A DNA stretch of 64,000 nucleotides from Buxus sempervirens (lineage: Eukaryota; Streptophyta; Magnoliopsida; Buxales; Buxaceae). The notes beneath the pieces were generated by a model. The model did no database searches and was not told where the DNA came from. It saw nothing but the letters and a program-made list of their open reading frames with translations. The stretch covers positions 28,873,829-28,937,828 of the forward strand of contig OX387187.1 in the NCBI GenBank assembly GCA_947561395.2, given 5' to 3'. Of the stretch, positions 11,485 through 23,536 are shown in pieces (positions within the stretch are counted from its first letter, which is position 1; each line of letters starts with the position of its first letter). Both the position numbers and the translations under genes were made by a program.

Positions 11485-12250
11485 TTGGAATATTCTAGGG
11501 CTTCCGAGTGTCCCACAAAATTTTGATTTGATTGGAAAATAACCAACCAAAGGTTTTTTTGGAATATTCTAGGGCTTCCAAGTGTCCCACCAATTTTTGA
11601 TTTGATTGGAAAAAATAACCAACCAAAGGTTTTTTTTGGAATATCTAGGGCTTCCAAGTATTCCACAAATTTTTAATTTGATTGGAAAAAATAACCAACC
11701 AAAGGTTTTTTGGAATATTCTAGAGCTTCCAAGTGTCCCAGAAATTTTTGATTTGATTGGAAAAAATAACCAACCAAAGGTTTTTTTGGAATATTCTAGG
11801 GCTTCCAAGTGTCCCACAAAATTTTGATTTTATTGGGAAAAATAACCAACCAAAGGTTTTTTTTTTTGGAATATTCTAGGGCTTCCAAGTGTCCCACAAA
11901 ATTTTAATTCGATTGGAAAAAATAACCAACCAAAGGTTTTTTGGAATATTCTAGGGCTTCCAAGTGTCCCACAAAATTTTGATTTGATTGGAAAAAATAA
12001 CCAACCAAAGGTGTTTTTTTTTTTGGAATATTCTAGGGCTTCCAAGTGTCCCACAAAATTTTGATTTAATTGGAAAAAATAACCAACCAAAGGTTTTCCT
12101 GGAATATTCTAGGGCTTCCAAGTGTCCCACAAATTTTAGATTTGATTGGAAAAAATAACCAACCAAAGGTTTTTTTGGAATATTCTAGGGCTTCCAAGTG
12201 TCCCACAAATTTTTGATTTGGTTGGAAAAAAAACCAACCAAATGTTTTAT
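11485..12250. repeat. Minisatellite, about 76-bp unit, 10 copies
   Basis: The motif GGAATATTCTAGGGCTTCC recurs about every 76 bp from 11487 to 12176. Each unit carries CAAGTGTCCCAC, a T-rich stretch and AATAACCAACCAAAGG. Copies are nearly identical and differ mainly in T- and A-tract length. It sits upstream of the old Tat/Ogre Gag, where long non-coding leaders often hold tandem repeats. Confidence 0.95.
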
Positions 12251-12372
12251 TTTTTGATCACTTGAATTATCTTTTCATACTCTCCTTGGGGTGCCTAAAG
12301 ATTATTCACAATGTTTTAGGCATTTTATTCTAAAAATTTGGGATGAAAAATCAGTTTGTACCTTTCCTAGCT

Positions 12373-12514
12373 GTATCCGACATGACATGTCGGCTAAGGC
12401 TATGTCTTATTGTATCCGACATAAATAATCGTATACAAGCATAAAAGCCTTTTACCGATGACATACGTCGGATAAGAAGGAAACTCTGTTTAACCGACTT
12501 GAGTTGTCGGTTAA
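12373..12514. repeat. Orphan palindrome array (25 bp / 39 bp, 4 units)
   Basis: Units start at 12373, 12412, 12451 and 12490, exactly 39 bp apart. The last is TTAACCGAC-TTGAGTT-GTCGGTTAA, changed symmetrically from the usual GTATCCGAC arms. No complete LTR surrounds it, so it is probably left from a decayed LTR. Confidence 0.85.
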
Positions 12515-13475
12515 TAGCGAAATGGCCCTTGTTGAATCATTTTTTTCACTAGATCAGGTTATTTTCATTCCCACTTGATGTTCACCTTGACTTGGCCTTC
12601 AAAAACAGTCTCCAATTGGACTTTGACACCATATTTGCAAAATATATGGCCATTCATGAGGGTACATGCCCTTTTGACAGCTAGACACCAATTTATAGAT
12701 CTTGTACATTTGGTTTCCTCCTACATGGACTTTGGGTAGGATGACTTTTAAATTGAGTTGGAAACTCATCCCATAAGTTACACCAGCCTTAGGCTATAAA
12801 CACTTTCGGGAAAAAATTTCATCCCAAGCATATGGACACCATGGCTTTTAATTTACATGAAGATAAATAAAAAAACGTGGCTTTACCTTGCCACCTTGTG
12901 TTACCTTCAATATGGTATTCATATTATACCTTGGCCTGTGAAACATGCAAACGGCCTTCCCACATTTACACCCAATTCCCCAGACGCAATTGTTTACTTT
13001 TGCTGAAAACGTGTTTCTCCACCTTCAAGCGTATGGTTTTTGGGTTTTGGCTTAATTGGCAACTTAGAACTCAAGTCTAGTGATGCCCGGAATCAAATCA
13101 CAGATCCCATTGTCATCACATCATTGACTCAAATTCTAAGGTAAATGTTTTCACTTTCGCTTTCCAAAGTATCGACCTCGGTGCGCCAAGCTGCACACAT
13201 TCGGGTTCAACTTCCTATAGGTAATGGGTAGGCTATGCAAAGTGTTTAAAGTGCTCAAGTGCATTTAAAATGGAGGTGCATTCATAGCGTCCCAGCCCTT
13301 TGCCACTCTTTTTGTAGCTATGCATACAATTTCAAGCCAAGGCAAATATGACAACCATATTGGAATTGAAAATACAAGCACAAGATAATAAACACCCAAA
13401 CATGCTCATGACCATCATATACACAAAAATGACACCCAAAACATGTTATCACATTGTACAAACAACAATTAAAAC
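12515..13475. other. Anonymous repeat-region DNA
   Basis: No coding, RNA or clear repeat structure was found over about 960 bp. It probably belongs to the surrounding retroelement remains. Confidence 0.4.
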
Positions 13476-13985
13476 ATGGAAAGCATACTTGAAAAACTCA
13501 AAAACATCCCCATAATTTTCAGATTTCATGTTTTTTTTTTCATGCTCAAAGTGCCTTATTCATGCCCAAATGGAAGCCTAAAAATACAGCAATTAGATGT
13601 ATTGTACAAGAAGCTTTTAACCGGGAAAAACATGCTTGAAAATCCCTCAAAACATCTACTGAATTCTAGGTTTTATGGTTCTCATTTTCATGCTCAAAGT
13701 GCCTTATTCATGCCCAAATGTAAGCCTAAAAATACAGCGACTAGATGTATTGTACAAGAGGTGTTTTGTTGGGGAAAACATGCTTGAAAACCCCCAAAAT
13801 GGCTACTGAATTTTCAGATTTTTTGCTCATTGCTTTCATGCTCAAATCATGTCCTCCCATACCCCAAATCAAAGGCATGCCATAAAAAAAATTAAGCACT
13901 AGAAAGTATAGTTCATGGGAATCATGTTTGAATACCCCCAAAAGTTACACTAAATTTCCAGATTTCATGTTTAAAAATTCTTTTT
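13476..13985. repeat. Tandem repeat, about 150-bp unit, about 3.5 copies
   Basis: CATGCTCAAAGTGCCTTATT recurs at about 13540 and 13690, with a diverged copy near 13838. CTAGATGTATTGTACAAG-like text recurs with the same period. Copies have clear mismatches, so this is older than the 76-bp minisatellite. Confidence 0.8.
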
Positions 13986-14044
13986 ATGTTCAACTCATGG
14001 CATTGAAACCAAAATTAGAGCATGTTATCACAAAACTACTTCAA

Positions 14045-16216
14045 AATCATGTTACAAGAAAGGTGTGAATGGGCACCAAAAATCATCACAATAAACAAAA
14101 AGGCAAAAACTAGAGTAAAAATAACTCTACTTGAAAATAAAATCCAGAGATGGGTAAGGGGATTAGATTATGAACGGGGGAATGTGTTAGGCACCCCCAC
14201 TCACCCACACAAGGTGGTTGCCAAGTGTTGTTCATGCTGAAAAATAAGAAAGCTTGCTAAAATCATCAAAAACCTTGAAAAAGGATTAAACAAATGTATG
14301 ATACTTTCACATGAGAAATCCAATGAATTCCAGATCCTCTTTTATGTCACTATCACTTTTGGGATATCACCATTAAATGGAAATCAAAGCAAGACTTGAA
14401 CAAAACCAAGTTGAGACAAATCCGGAAAATTCGGTAAAAGATAGAGCCATTTGTCTTGAAATCATTCAAATCAAATTTTAATTAAGTCAAACCAAATCCA
14501 TTTGAAAGATTATGATAAATATAAGACTCATGCAAATTTTCAATCAAATCCGGTTAAAATCCTAGGAGTTATGCTCTTTTGAATTCTGCTGTTGGAAATT
14601 GTTAAAAGTAACAAGTGAATCAGTCACCCACGACACAAATGGAATCAAAAAATTATGAAACCAACTGAATTCGAAATTATACTCCTGAAGGAAAACACAA
14701 AAACAAAAATAACTCAAATCGGACTTAAAACGAACACATGGTGCTCATTCGAAGTGACAGGTTCAGCAATTAGACCTGAACTGTCCTGTCAACTTCGACT
14801 GAATGGTATCAAAAATCCCCTTCATAAAAATCAATGAACTTTTATGGAAATAAACTAGACAGACTCACCTTTTCCATGGCTTTACAATCACTCCAAAATT
14901 CATCCGGATGATAAAGTTATGAGTGTCCGAATTTAGGGTACAACTGCTGTCCAGTTTAGACCTTCTTAAGTAAAATCAATCCAAAACGGTGATCAAATGT
15001 GTGTGATCCGTGCAATATGAATCAAAATCATTTGAAAAATTGTTAAAGAACCTCTAGGTGGAAATAGGGCACAAGGTTGGCTCACCATCCTCTCCGATTG
15101 GAGAGAATATGCAAAAAACCTTCAAATTGAGCAAAACGCCCAAAACTGAGAGGTTAGACCATGAGGTCTTCAATACGTGCTTGAAATCATGTTGAAAACC
15201 ATTGAAAAATGTTCCAGAACTGTTTGGGGCTATTTATTTCAGATCTACCACAATGATTGCATTAAATCCGAAATACAAGCCGATTCGACAAAAACGGGTG
15301 CTATGTGTATATGTGTAAAAATCCACTCTTCAACAACATATAGCATTTATATCAATCAAATGGGGTTCTAAAAACCTAGGGTTCCGTTCCATTCTCGTTT
15401 CTCTTAGTTCTCTCTCCCCGTTTTATGGTTCTTCGAGATAGTCTTGGGGTACTTTGAGTATGAAACGGTTTTCATAGAACAAAAGGCTTTTCAAAAGGAT
15501 TCTAACACTAAGGATCAATCCTCAGTCTCGTTTCCCCTAGATCCCTCTTCACGTTTTACGGCTAAAGGGAGTCTTGAGGTACTTTGAGTAGAGAAAGGGG
15601 TTGCATACACAAAGATTAGGCCATTATTCTACAGAAAGGTAGAAAAAAAGAGCTAACCCTAGAATGTAAAGACAGAAAAATAAAAAGGGTTTTAGGCTTA
15701 CCTAGGTTTCTGGAAGCAGTACGGCAGCGGTTCCCTTCTCCACTCGGAGCTCTTCAACCTCAAACTTCTTGGTCATTTGCTTTAGGAGAGGCCTCCTATT
15801 TATAGGCAAAGGCTAGGGTTAGGGTTTGCATGATGCTAGACACAAAATGATGTCTAGAATCCACCAACTTAAACCCTAAGGCTATTTCCGAGATTTCCAT
15901 TTCTAAAATGAAGGATATGATGGTAAAAAAGTGAAAACTCTCGGAAAACCCTAATTTTGAGCAAAAACCTTGTATCGGACAACTCCGGTCGGCTATAAGG
16001 GCACCTATATGTATCCAACATATGTCGTCGAATACAATAATACCTGCTTGTATCCGACGACTTGTGTCGGATATAAAAAGGTCTTCTTGTATCCGATGAC
16101 TTGTGTAGGATACAATAAAGAATGCTTAAATCTGAATTTTTGTGTTGGTTACAAATGAAAGAATGATTTTTGCCAATTATTCATTATTTTCTCAGCAAAA
16201 TTTTGGGGTGTTTACA
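14045..16216 (-). mobile_element. A-family LTR, truncated (copy A5)
   Basis: On the minus strand it begins TGTAAACACCCC at 16216. It carries a palindrome array at 15972-16152, TATA CTATAAATAG at 15796-15805 and donor CCTAG|GTAAGCC near 15711, then matches copies A3 and A4 to about 14045. The terminal CATGTCTCACA part is missing, so no target-site duplication can be assigned. Confidence 0.8.
15972..16152 (-). repeat. Palindrome array of A5 (25 bp / 39 bp, 4-5 units)
   Basis: Units start at 15972, 16011, 16050, 16089 and a decayed one at 16128, all 39 bp apart. Arms vary around GTATCCGAC / GTCGGATAC. Confidence 0.85.
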
Positions 16217-18397
16217 AGGCCATCCTTCATACATCCTGAATTTTAAGAACCACTAGTCAAAACACTTAGGGCTTGATCGTATTATTCAAAAACCCATGTT
16301 GTGTCTAGCCACCCCATACTGGGGCAAAGCCGAAAAAGAAAATAAAACGGATGAATAGATTCCTGAATAAATTTGCATGAACATTTCAACTAAGTTGTCA
16401 CAACTTCTGCAAAAGGATGAAAGGCCATCCTTGCTTTATTTTCCCAGTTTTCAAAGTCATATCTCTAGTCAAACCATTTGAGCCTAACTTTCTTCTTTCT
16501 AACCCATTGAGTCATGAGCACTAAATACGATGCCTGGTAAAGAAGAAAATAAATGGATGAGCAAAAACAAAGAAAAAGAAAAGGAAGTAGAAAATACACT
16601 GGGGCATGCTAATCAAAGCAAAAGGCCAAGATGACCCTAGAGCAAAGGAAAGGAAAAGTAAAAATGCTAGTGGAAAAAGTGAATGTCACAAAAGGCCTCA
16701 AAAACAAAAGGAAAGAAAGTGAAAAGGCATTGGCAAAGCTCAAGCAATCAAGAAAAGGGTAGCACATGACTCGACCCATTTACAAAAAGACTTTGAGCTG
16801 TTTTCCCTTTCCTTCATAAACCAAAAACCTCAGCCTTCGTTTCTTCCCATTATAAAGTTCTCTCTGATTGCAGAAAATGTGGCGATTAAATTCATGCAGA
16901 TCTATGATGAAGGAATCAAAAAAGAAGAATAGCTCCGGCAAGACACAAAGTAAAACCTGAAAATGAAGAGATAAGAACTTGAGCCTTATATCCCATCATT
17001 TCTCAGACTTAAAACTAGCCAATGTTTCGTCCTAATGTGAAGACCTCTTTGATCTATGGGACATGATGCATACAAGTCGACCGAAATACCTTAAACTAGG
17101 GCAGGCATTAACCCCAAGGGAAAAGACAAAGGGAAAACCCTCAATTACAAAATCCTGCAACCACCCTAAATGGTAGGATCAAGGTGAGAGAAACCAAAAC
17201 TGGGGAAGTGAAAACACTCCTTGAGACATCCCTCATCTTCTGAACCTTTGCAGAACCTTGAGCCAATGCCAGCACAAGTCAAGAATTTCATGGGAATATG
17301 TGTCAAACACACTGTCCCTGAACACTTCAAGTGAACAAGGCAAATCACCATGATCACTGGTCCGGCCATTTCTTTTAAAGTGCTTGTACAAAATTATTGA
17401 AAAAGCTTTTGAAAAAATATTTCATTTCAGTCATGTGCACTCGTACACACAATAAAACCAAGTAAGCCACAAGTGCTTACAGTGTGAATTTCAGATACCT
17501 CACCACACTGTGAGAATTTTGTAGGAACATGCGAGGAAGAAAAAGTCAGAGGATATCAAGAAGCATCCTCAAGTTGGAAAAAAAAAAGAAAAAAGAAAAA
17601 AAAGAAGAAAAGAAAAGCAAAGCGGTGGAAAGCCATGCTGTAATCCAAAGCATACCAAGAGGGAGTTTGCAGAAAGCTCACCCATCCCCTGCGGGTTCTT
17701 TCCCAAATAAAGAATCCCCACATCCCCAACGAAGAACCATCGAGAACAAAGCTTAAGCAAGCTCAAGAACAAGAAGAGAAAGGCATGTTTTGAAGACAAA
17801 AGAGCAAATTGGCCCTCTATGTAATTTTTGATTTCCCACTTTTGTAAGTAGAGTAGGACAGGTGTGTGAGTTCCCTTGAGGCACCAGACAGCACCAGGAG
17901 CACCTCCTCACCAAGAGCACCTCCTCCTTCCTCTCTCCTTCCGTTCCTTGGTCCACCTCCAGCCGCCATACCAAAAAAAAAACTAAAAAAAAATGTTTAC
18001 ACCCTCACTAAAATCTGAAAATTGCATCCTCGCTGAAATCTGAGAAGCAAAGTCATCCAGAAAACTCAAAACCAGTGTACCGACATTAAAGCAATGCATA
18101 GGCACCCCAAAACCTGAAAGATGTGCAAAGTGTCATTTCTTTCTCAAAAACCGAAAAAGTGCAAAACATCACTTATGCCCAAGAACCAGAATCTAGAAAA
18201 GGTGATAATCACCACCTATTTCTAAGAACCAGAAATGGAAAAAATACCACACGCGTAACAAGCTCGCGTTAATGTGCTTTATCCCACAAACCAAAAATCA
18301 ACTCCAAGGCTCTCTCAAAAAAATGTAAGGAATACAAAATTTGGGTTTCTTTCAACCTTTGTCATTCGTCAACAAGTGACTCCGACAAAGAGGCAGC
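16217..18397 (+). mobile_element. Probable 3' non-coding region of a Tat-like element
   Basis: About 2.2 kb without coding capacity, A-rich in places (17578-17610), lying directly before a T-type LTR head at 18398. The last bases (GACAAAGAGGCAGC, about 18384-18397) resemble a polypurine tract next to a 3' LTR. A long non-coding 3' region is usual in Tat elements. The assignment rests on position and the tract only. Confidence 0.45.
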
Positions 18398-18794
18398 TGT
18401 AAGCACCTAAATTTTGATCAAACCAAAAAAAAACTGTGCTAAAAGACAGCAAAACAGCTCAAAACCCTGAGGAACACAAATTGGCTTTCTGATCAAAGTC
18501 AAATTATAAGCACCTCATTTTTGCATCATCGGAAGTGCCGGAAATGCAAACCCTAGCTAGAAAGTCAAACCCCAAGGGGACAAAAGTTGACTTTTTGATC
18601 AAGTGATAATTGGCCACCTTGCTTTATCTCAATAGATAGAGAATCCTGACATGGTTCCAACGCAACTAAGTTTGCTGGAATCGGAGTCCGGATGAAGGAT
18701 TTACAAGCCGGTCAAACTTGAGGGGGAGCAGAAATTGACTTTCTTCTACACCCCGTATCAGCTACTTAATCCCGTCCCAATGAATGGAGGACTC
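18398..18794 (+). mobile_element. T-like LTR head, truncated
   Basis: It starts TGTAAGCACCTAAATTTTG. A second LTR-head-like motif, TATAAGCACCTCATTTTTGC, follows 107 bp later at 18505. It matches copy T4 (19504) until about 18794, then breaks into unrelated sequence. Confidence 0.75.
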
Positions 18795-19448
18795 CAAGAG
18801 ACATTTAGCCCACTACATATCGATGCATGGAAAAAAAAAATTTCAAAATTTTGGTTGGTTGAGGAACACAAAGAAGAAAGCAAAGAAAAGTCATGCCAAT
18901 ATAATTAATCCTTTATATAATCAACACATTAAATTAAACAAGGATGAGGAAGTCATTAAGGCGACAAGAAAAAACCTTGAAATTCCAACCGGATAAGAGA
19001 GACAGGTACTAAACACATTTTGGCGGATTAATGAATTTCAAAACATCGAAGAAAGAAAATTAAATAAAAGTTTCAAATCTGTTCAAAAAGGAACTTTGGT
19101 GCAATGGCCAATGAAACCTTTCTTCATAGATAATATCGAAGGCTTGACCTCTCAAAATCAACAAAATTTATATAGGAAAAAACAAATAATTAAGTTATTA
19201 AATGAGGATAACTAGATCATTCAAATAAAAAAAAGTAAAAATAAACAGAAAGAGAACAAAACGCCTACGTAAGCAAGTTAGATATAAGAAAGCTAAACGA
19301 GAGGCTGTTTGGTAACAATTTTTATTAAAACAATTTGAAAACCATTTGGTAACATTAAGTTAAAATCAATTATGACTTTAAAAATCAGCAAAAATATGGC
19401 TGTAGTTAATGTTAATGATAGTGATTGTGATGACGTTGATCGTAGATT

Positions 19449-19494
<46 letters not shown>

Positions 19495-19503
19495 CATGCG
19501 TGC
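18795..19503. repeat. Dispersed repeat E with (TG)n
   Basis: It matches segments at 33770-33905 and 34880-35290 (shared text such as AAAACGCCTACGTAAGCAAG and CAAAATTTTGGTTRGTTG). It ends in a TG microsatellite (about 19450-19490) into which LTR T4 inserted; the TG tract resumes after 26089. The element class is not recognised. Confidence 0.65.
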
Positions 19504-20188
19504 TGTAAGCACCCAAATTTTGATCAAACCCAAAAACAAATATGCTAAAAGACAGTAAAATAGCTCAAACCCCTAAAGAACAAAAGTTGGCTTTCTGATC
19601 AAAGTCAAATTATAAGCACCTCATTTTTGCATCCTCGGAAGTGCCAGAAATGAAAACCCTAGCTGAAAAGTCAAACCCTAAGTGGAAAAAAGTTGACTTT
19701 TTGATCAAGTGATAATTGACCACCTTCCTTTATCTCAATGGATAGAGAATCCCGACACAGTTCCAACGCAACTGAGCTTGCTGGAATCAGAGTCCGGATG
19801 AAGGATTTCCAGGCCGGTCAAACTTGAGGGAGAGTAGAAATTGACTTTCTTCTAAACCCCGTATCAGTTGTGTAACCCCATCCCAATGAATAGAGGACTC
19901 TGATACGGTTCTAACACAACTGAGTTTGCCAGAATCGGATTCCGGATGAAGAAGAAATGAGCAGTTGAAGTTCTAGGGCAGCGATGCTAGAAACTGCACA
20001 CGTGGCAAAAGAACTGCACACGTGGCAGGGGAGCAGATAAATATCTCAGGGATTAGTCCGCGAATACGCAATTGATATAAAAATATCCCAGGGGGCAATC
20101 TGCAATTATCTCAGTTGTCAAATCAGTCAAATTAGTCAAATCGATCAAATCCGGGGGCAATTTGTAAATATAAAAAATTCACCTTTCT

Positions 20189-20427
20189 GTATCCGACATA
20201 ATATGTCGGATACGAATATTTTTCTTTGTATCTGATATAATATACCGGATACAAAAGATTTTTTCCAAAATCTCCCCGGATTTTCCGACAGATTTTCTGA
20301 GCGCATTTAATGTTTGAAATGATTGTGTTTGTATCCGGCATTTTATGTCGGATACAAACGGGGCTTAGTGTATCCGACATAGTAATACACACCAAATAAT
20401 GTGTATCCAACATATTATGTCGGATAC
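20189..20427 (+). repeat. Palindrome array P1 of T4 (25 bp / 39 bp, 2+3)
   Basis: Units start at 20189, 20228, 20331, 20370 and 20403: two, a linker of about 78 bp, then three, ending 11 bp before the TATA box. The type unit is GTATCCGAC-ATAATAT-GTCGGATAC. The linker is recognisably like that in T1. Confidence 0.9.
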
Positions 20428-21892
20428 AAAATGCTGCCTATAAAAAGGGGGCAGCACCCCCTTGGTCGAGGTTGGCTTCCCTTGGCTGGTTTTCACCCCT
20501 TTTCCCCCACACCCACTAGTTCGAATCCCCTCTCTTCCATCTCTCCTTGCCCCCATACCACTCAAATAACATTCGAAGTCTAATCTCTTCCTCTTTTCCT
20601 CTCTTCTTCTTCATTCTCACCCAAACAAAAGGAGGAGGACATGCTGTTGGTGGCCAAAGAAGGAGCTCCAATCCCTTGCCTTGCTTCAAGGAACCTCAAC
20701 CACACCACTCCAGAGTTTGTATACACCAAGGTAGTGTTTCCCACCATCTTTTATTACATATATGTGAAAATGGGATGATTTCATGAATGTTCTAGAGGCT
20801 TCGTAGATCTTTGCTGTAATCCGTTATTCAACATGATCTTTGCATGTTCTCTCCTCTTTTTCCTCACATACACATCTCCTATGGTATGAGGAATACTTAT
20901 GGCTTCAAGGGGCGGTTGAGATTCCACCCGTATATGATTTTCATCGTCATTGGGTTGCTATTTTGCCATCCTTTACTTCTCATTCAAATGGGGGGAGGGT
21001 GTTCCCCCTTTGTTTATTCATCTAATGTACCCCACTTAACCCCCCCTCTTTCCCTTCTTTAAATAATTTTGCTTTGATGATCTTATGCATGTTTTGAGCA
21101 TGAAGGTAATGGTAAGGTTGGTTGGTTTGTTTAGGTTAGATCATATATGCATGTTGTAAGCACCTCATTTTTGCACCTCCCAAGATGCAGAAAATGATAT
21201 TTTAATGGAAAAGTCAAACTTGAGAAAGTCAAAAAGTTGACTTTTTATCTGGTGCAAATCAGTTGCCATGCTTCCCACCATTGGAAAGAGGATTCCGATA
21301 CGATTCTAATGGAACAGAGTTTGCTCAAATCGGAGTCCAGATGAAGAAGTTATGGACTAGTCAAATTTGAGAAAAGCAGAAATTGACTTTCTGCTAAACC
21401 CCAGATCAGCTACCTCATTTGATACCAGCAGAAAGAGCATCTCGACACGATTCCAAAGCAACTGAGTTTGCTGGAATCGGAGTCTCGGATAAGGAAATAT
21501 GAGCAAAATCGGCTCCCGGACACGGCCCGGCACTTCTGCTAAAAAACTCGAATTTGCTGCTAAACTGAAATTCAGTGGATAGGGAATCTCGCACTGATTC
21601 CAACGCCACTAAGTTTGCTAAAATCGGATATCAGACGAGCGAGTTGTGAGCAGTTAAAGTTTCTGAAAATCTGCACACGTGGCAAAACAGTGAAGAAAGA
21701 GCAGCAAAATGAAAAGTTTTGAATTAAAAAATAATATTTTTGCTAAAAATCTAATTAAAGTATTTAAAGTAAAAGAAAAAGAAAAGAAAATTAAAAGATG
21801 CATAAAACAAAGATCTTAATAAAATAATAACAAAAGCAAATGAATTAAGTACATAAAGAAAAAAAAAGAAAAATAAAAAATAAATGATTGGA

Positions 21893-21956
21893 CGAATTCT
21901 CCATGTGGAGAATTCGTTCAAGCAAACTTGGCCTCCAAGTTTACTTGGAGGCTAAG
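21893..21956 (+). repeat. P1 of T5: two unrelated palindromes
   Basis: CGAATTCTCCA-TG-TGGAGAATTCG (21893-21916) is perfect. CTTGGCCTCCAAGT-TT-ACTTGGAGGCTAAG (21927-21956) has 13 of 14 arm bases matching. They lie about 100 bp upstream of TATA, in the slot that holds the five-unit array in T1, T2 and T4, but with sequences found in no other array here. Confidence 0.9.
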
Positions 21957-23433
21957 AAAAAATGCAATCATGGCTTTTCTTAAAAAAGGGTGGCATGAAA
22001 TGAAAGGATTAGGGTTTTGGTGATAAAGTAAGAAAATAATTGCTTTTTGGTCAAGCACTATAAAAGAAACCCTAGCACATTTTTGAAGGGGGCGGCTGAT
22101 TTTTTTTGGGCATCTCTCCCATCTTCTCCCATCTCTCCCATGGCTGCCCCTTGTAGTGCACCTCCATTGGTCACTTCCACTTACCCCAAAGCTCACCCGA
22201 ATTGATCTCAAGACCATCCAACCCCTTTCTTGCCTCTTCCTCTTCATCTCCATTAAACAAAAGCTTGGAGGAGGAACTTGGTGATCTTGGAGAGGTGCTG
22301 CTCCAGCAACCTTTCGTGCTTCAAGGAGGTGCTTGTACCTCCTTAGCACCCTTTGTTAAATATACTTGAAAATAAATGAAATATGAGCATTCCCATCCTC
22401 TTTTGTGCCATATACCTACTGTTCTCTCATGCTATGGTGTGTTGGTTCATTTCCCGGTTGTATATTAACTCCCATGGTAAGGGGAGGGTTTGTGTTTAAC
22501 CGGAAAGGAGAGAAAGGGGCTGCCCATGACCATTTAAGTGTTACTTTTCAGCATATGGTTCCTTTTCCTTGTTTGTGTATTGCTATTATTTATACGGGGG
22601 AGCATGTTCCCTCTTCCATTCCTTAATCCAACGCATCCCCATGTAATCCCCACTACCCCGTTCCTTGGTCGATTTCGCCTTTTTATTATGTTTTGGTTTG
22701 TGTTAGTAGCATGCTCCCCCTTCCCCACGTCATGGTTTTCGTATGTTTTCAGTTATTGTCATAGAAAGCATGAAGGTTTCTTCCCCTTTTTGATCTCATG
22801 TTAACATGCGTAGGCTCCTTGGGGTCTACACCCTCCTTTATGTTGCTCCCACCCCCATTAGCATGCTTCAATCTTGTTTAAACCCTGATTATTGGCGGCT
22901 GTTCTCATTACCTGCAGCATGTTTTGTTGTGTTAAACTTGCCTAACATGCTTGACTTTGGAGCCCTTGAGTGCATGCCTGAGTTCCCTCACCTTAGTGCT
23001 ATGATTAGGACCCTTCCCGCTCATGTTGGCCTTCTTTTTTACATAAATCCGAGCCCCAAACATCCGCTGCCCCATGCATGTCGGATAAGTGATCTTGTGT
23101 GTGCATGACATGGCATGGAGTACAGTTGAGTCCTCACTTAGTTAGAAATCCCTTGCTTTGAATCATTTGCTGATTTGAGGATTTAGTAGGACCAAAGGCA
23201 GGTGCACCCCAGCCCTGTTTTGCTGCCACGCGGTTCAAGTGGGAGGAGGCTACCTCCCATGCCTCCCCCCTCCTCCCTTTGTTGTAAAAACCCCATAAGA
23301 GACCAAAAGTGTGGTCTTCCGCTTCCCTAAACCACTATGGGCCCACACAGAGGCCCACACCATTGCTAGAACACCCTAAGAAGCCTAGAAACCCCACCCC
23401 CATGCAAAAATCCAGGAAAAGGCTTCTGTATGT

Positions 23434-23536
23434 TGATCTGGCAACTCAGGCCGGATCAACAGAGTCCCATTCGTAGCCGGCAATAGATGCCGGATACACA
23501 GAACCCTGTGCGTAACCGGCATCTTAGGCTGGCTAC
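23434..23536 (+). repeat. Palindrome array P2 of T5 (25 bp / 39 bp, 3 units)
   Basis: Units start at 23434, 23473 and 23512, 39 bp apart. The first has the AACTCAG centre; the second is GTAGCCGGC-AATAGAT-GCCGGATAC. Confidence 0.9.

Noticed and set aside
11274-12166. Several overlapping ORFs of 70-130 residues on both strands
   Set aside because: They are translations of the 76-bp minisatellite and lie in all frames; no codon or domain evidence.
22806-23108. 100-residue ORF in T5
   Set aside because: Not preserved in other T LTRs at the same place; chance frame.
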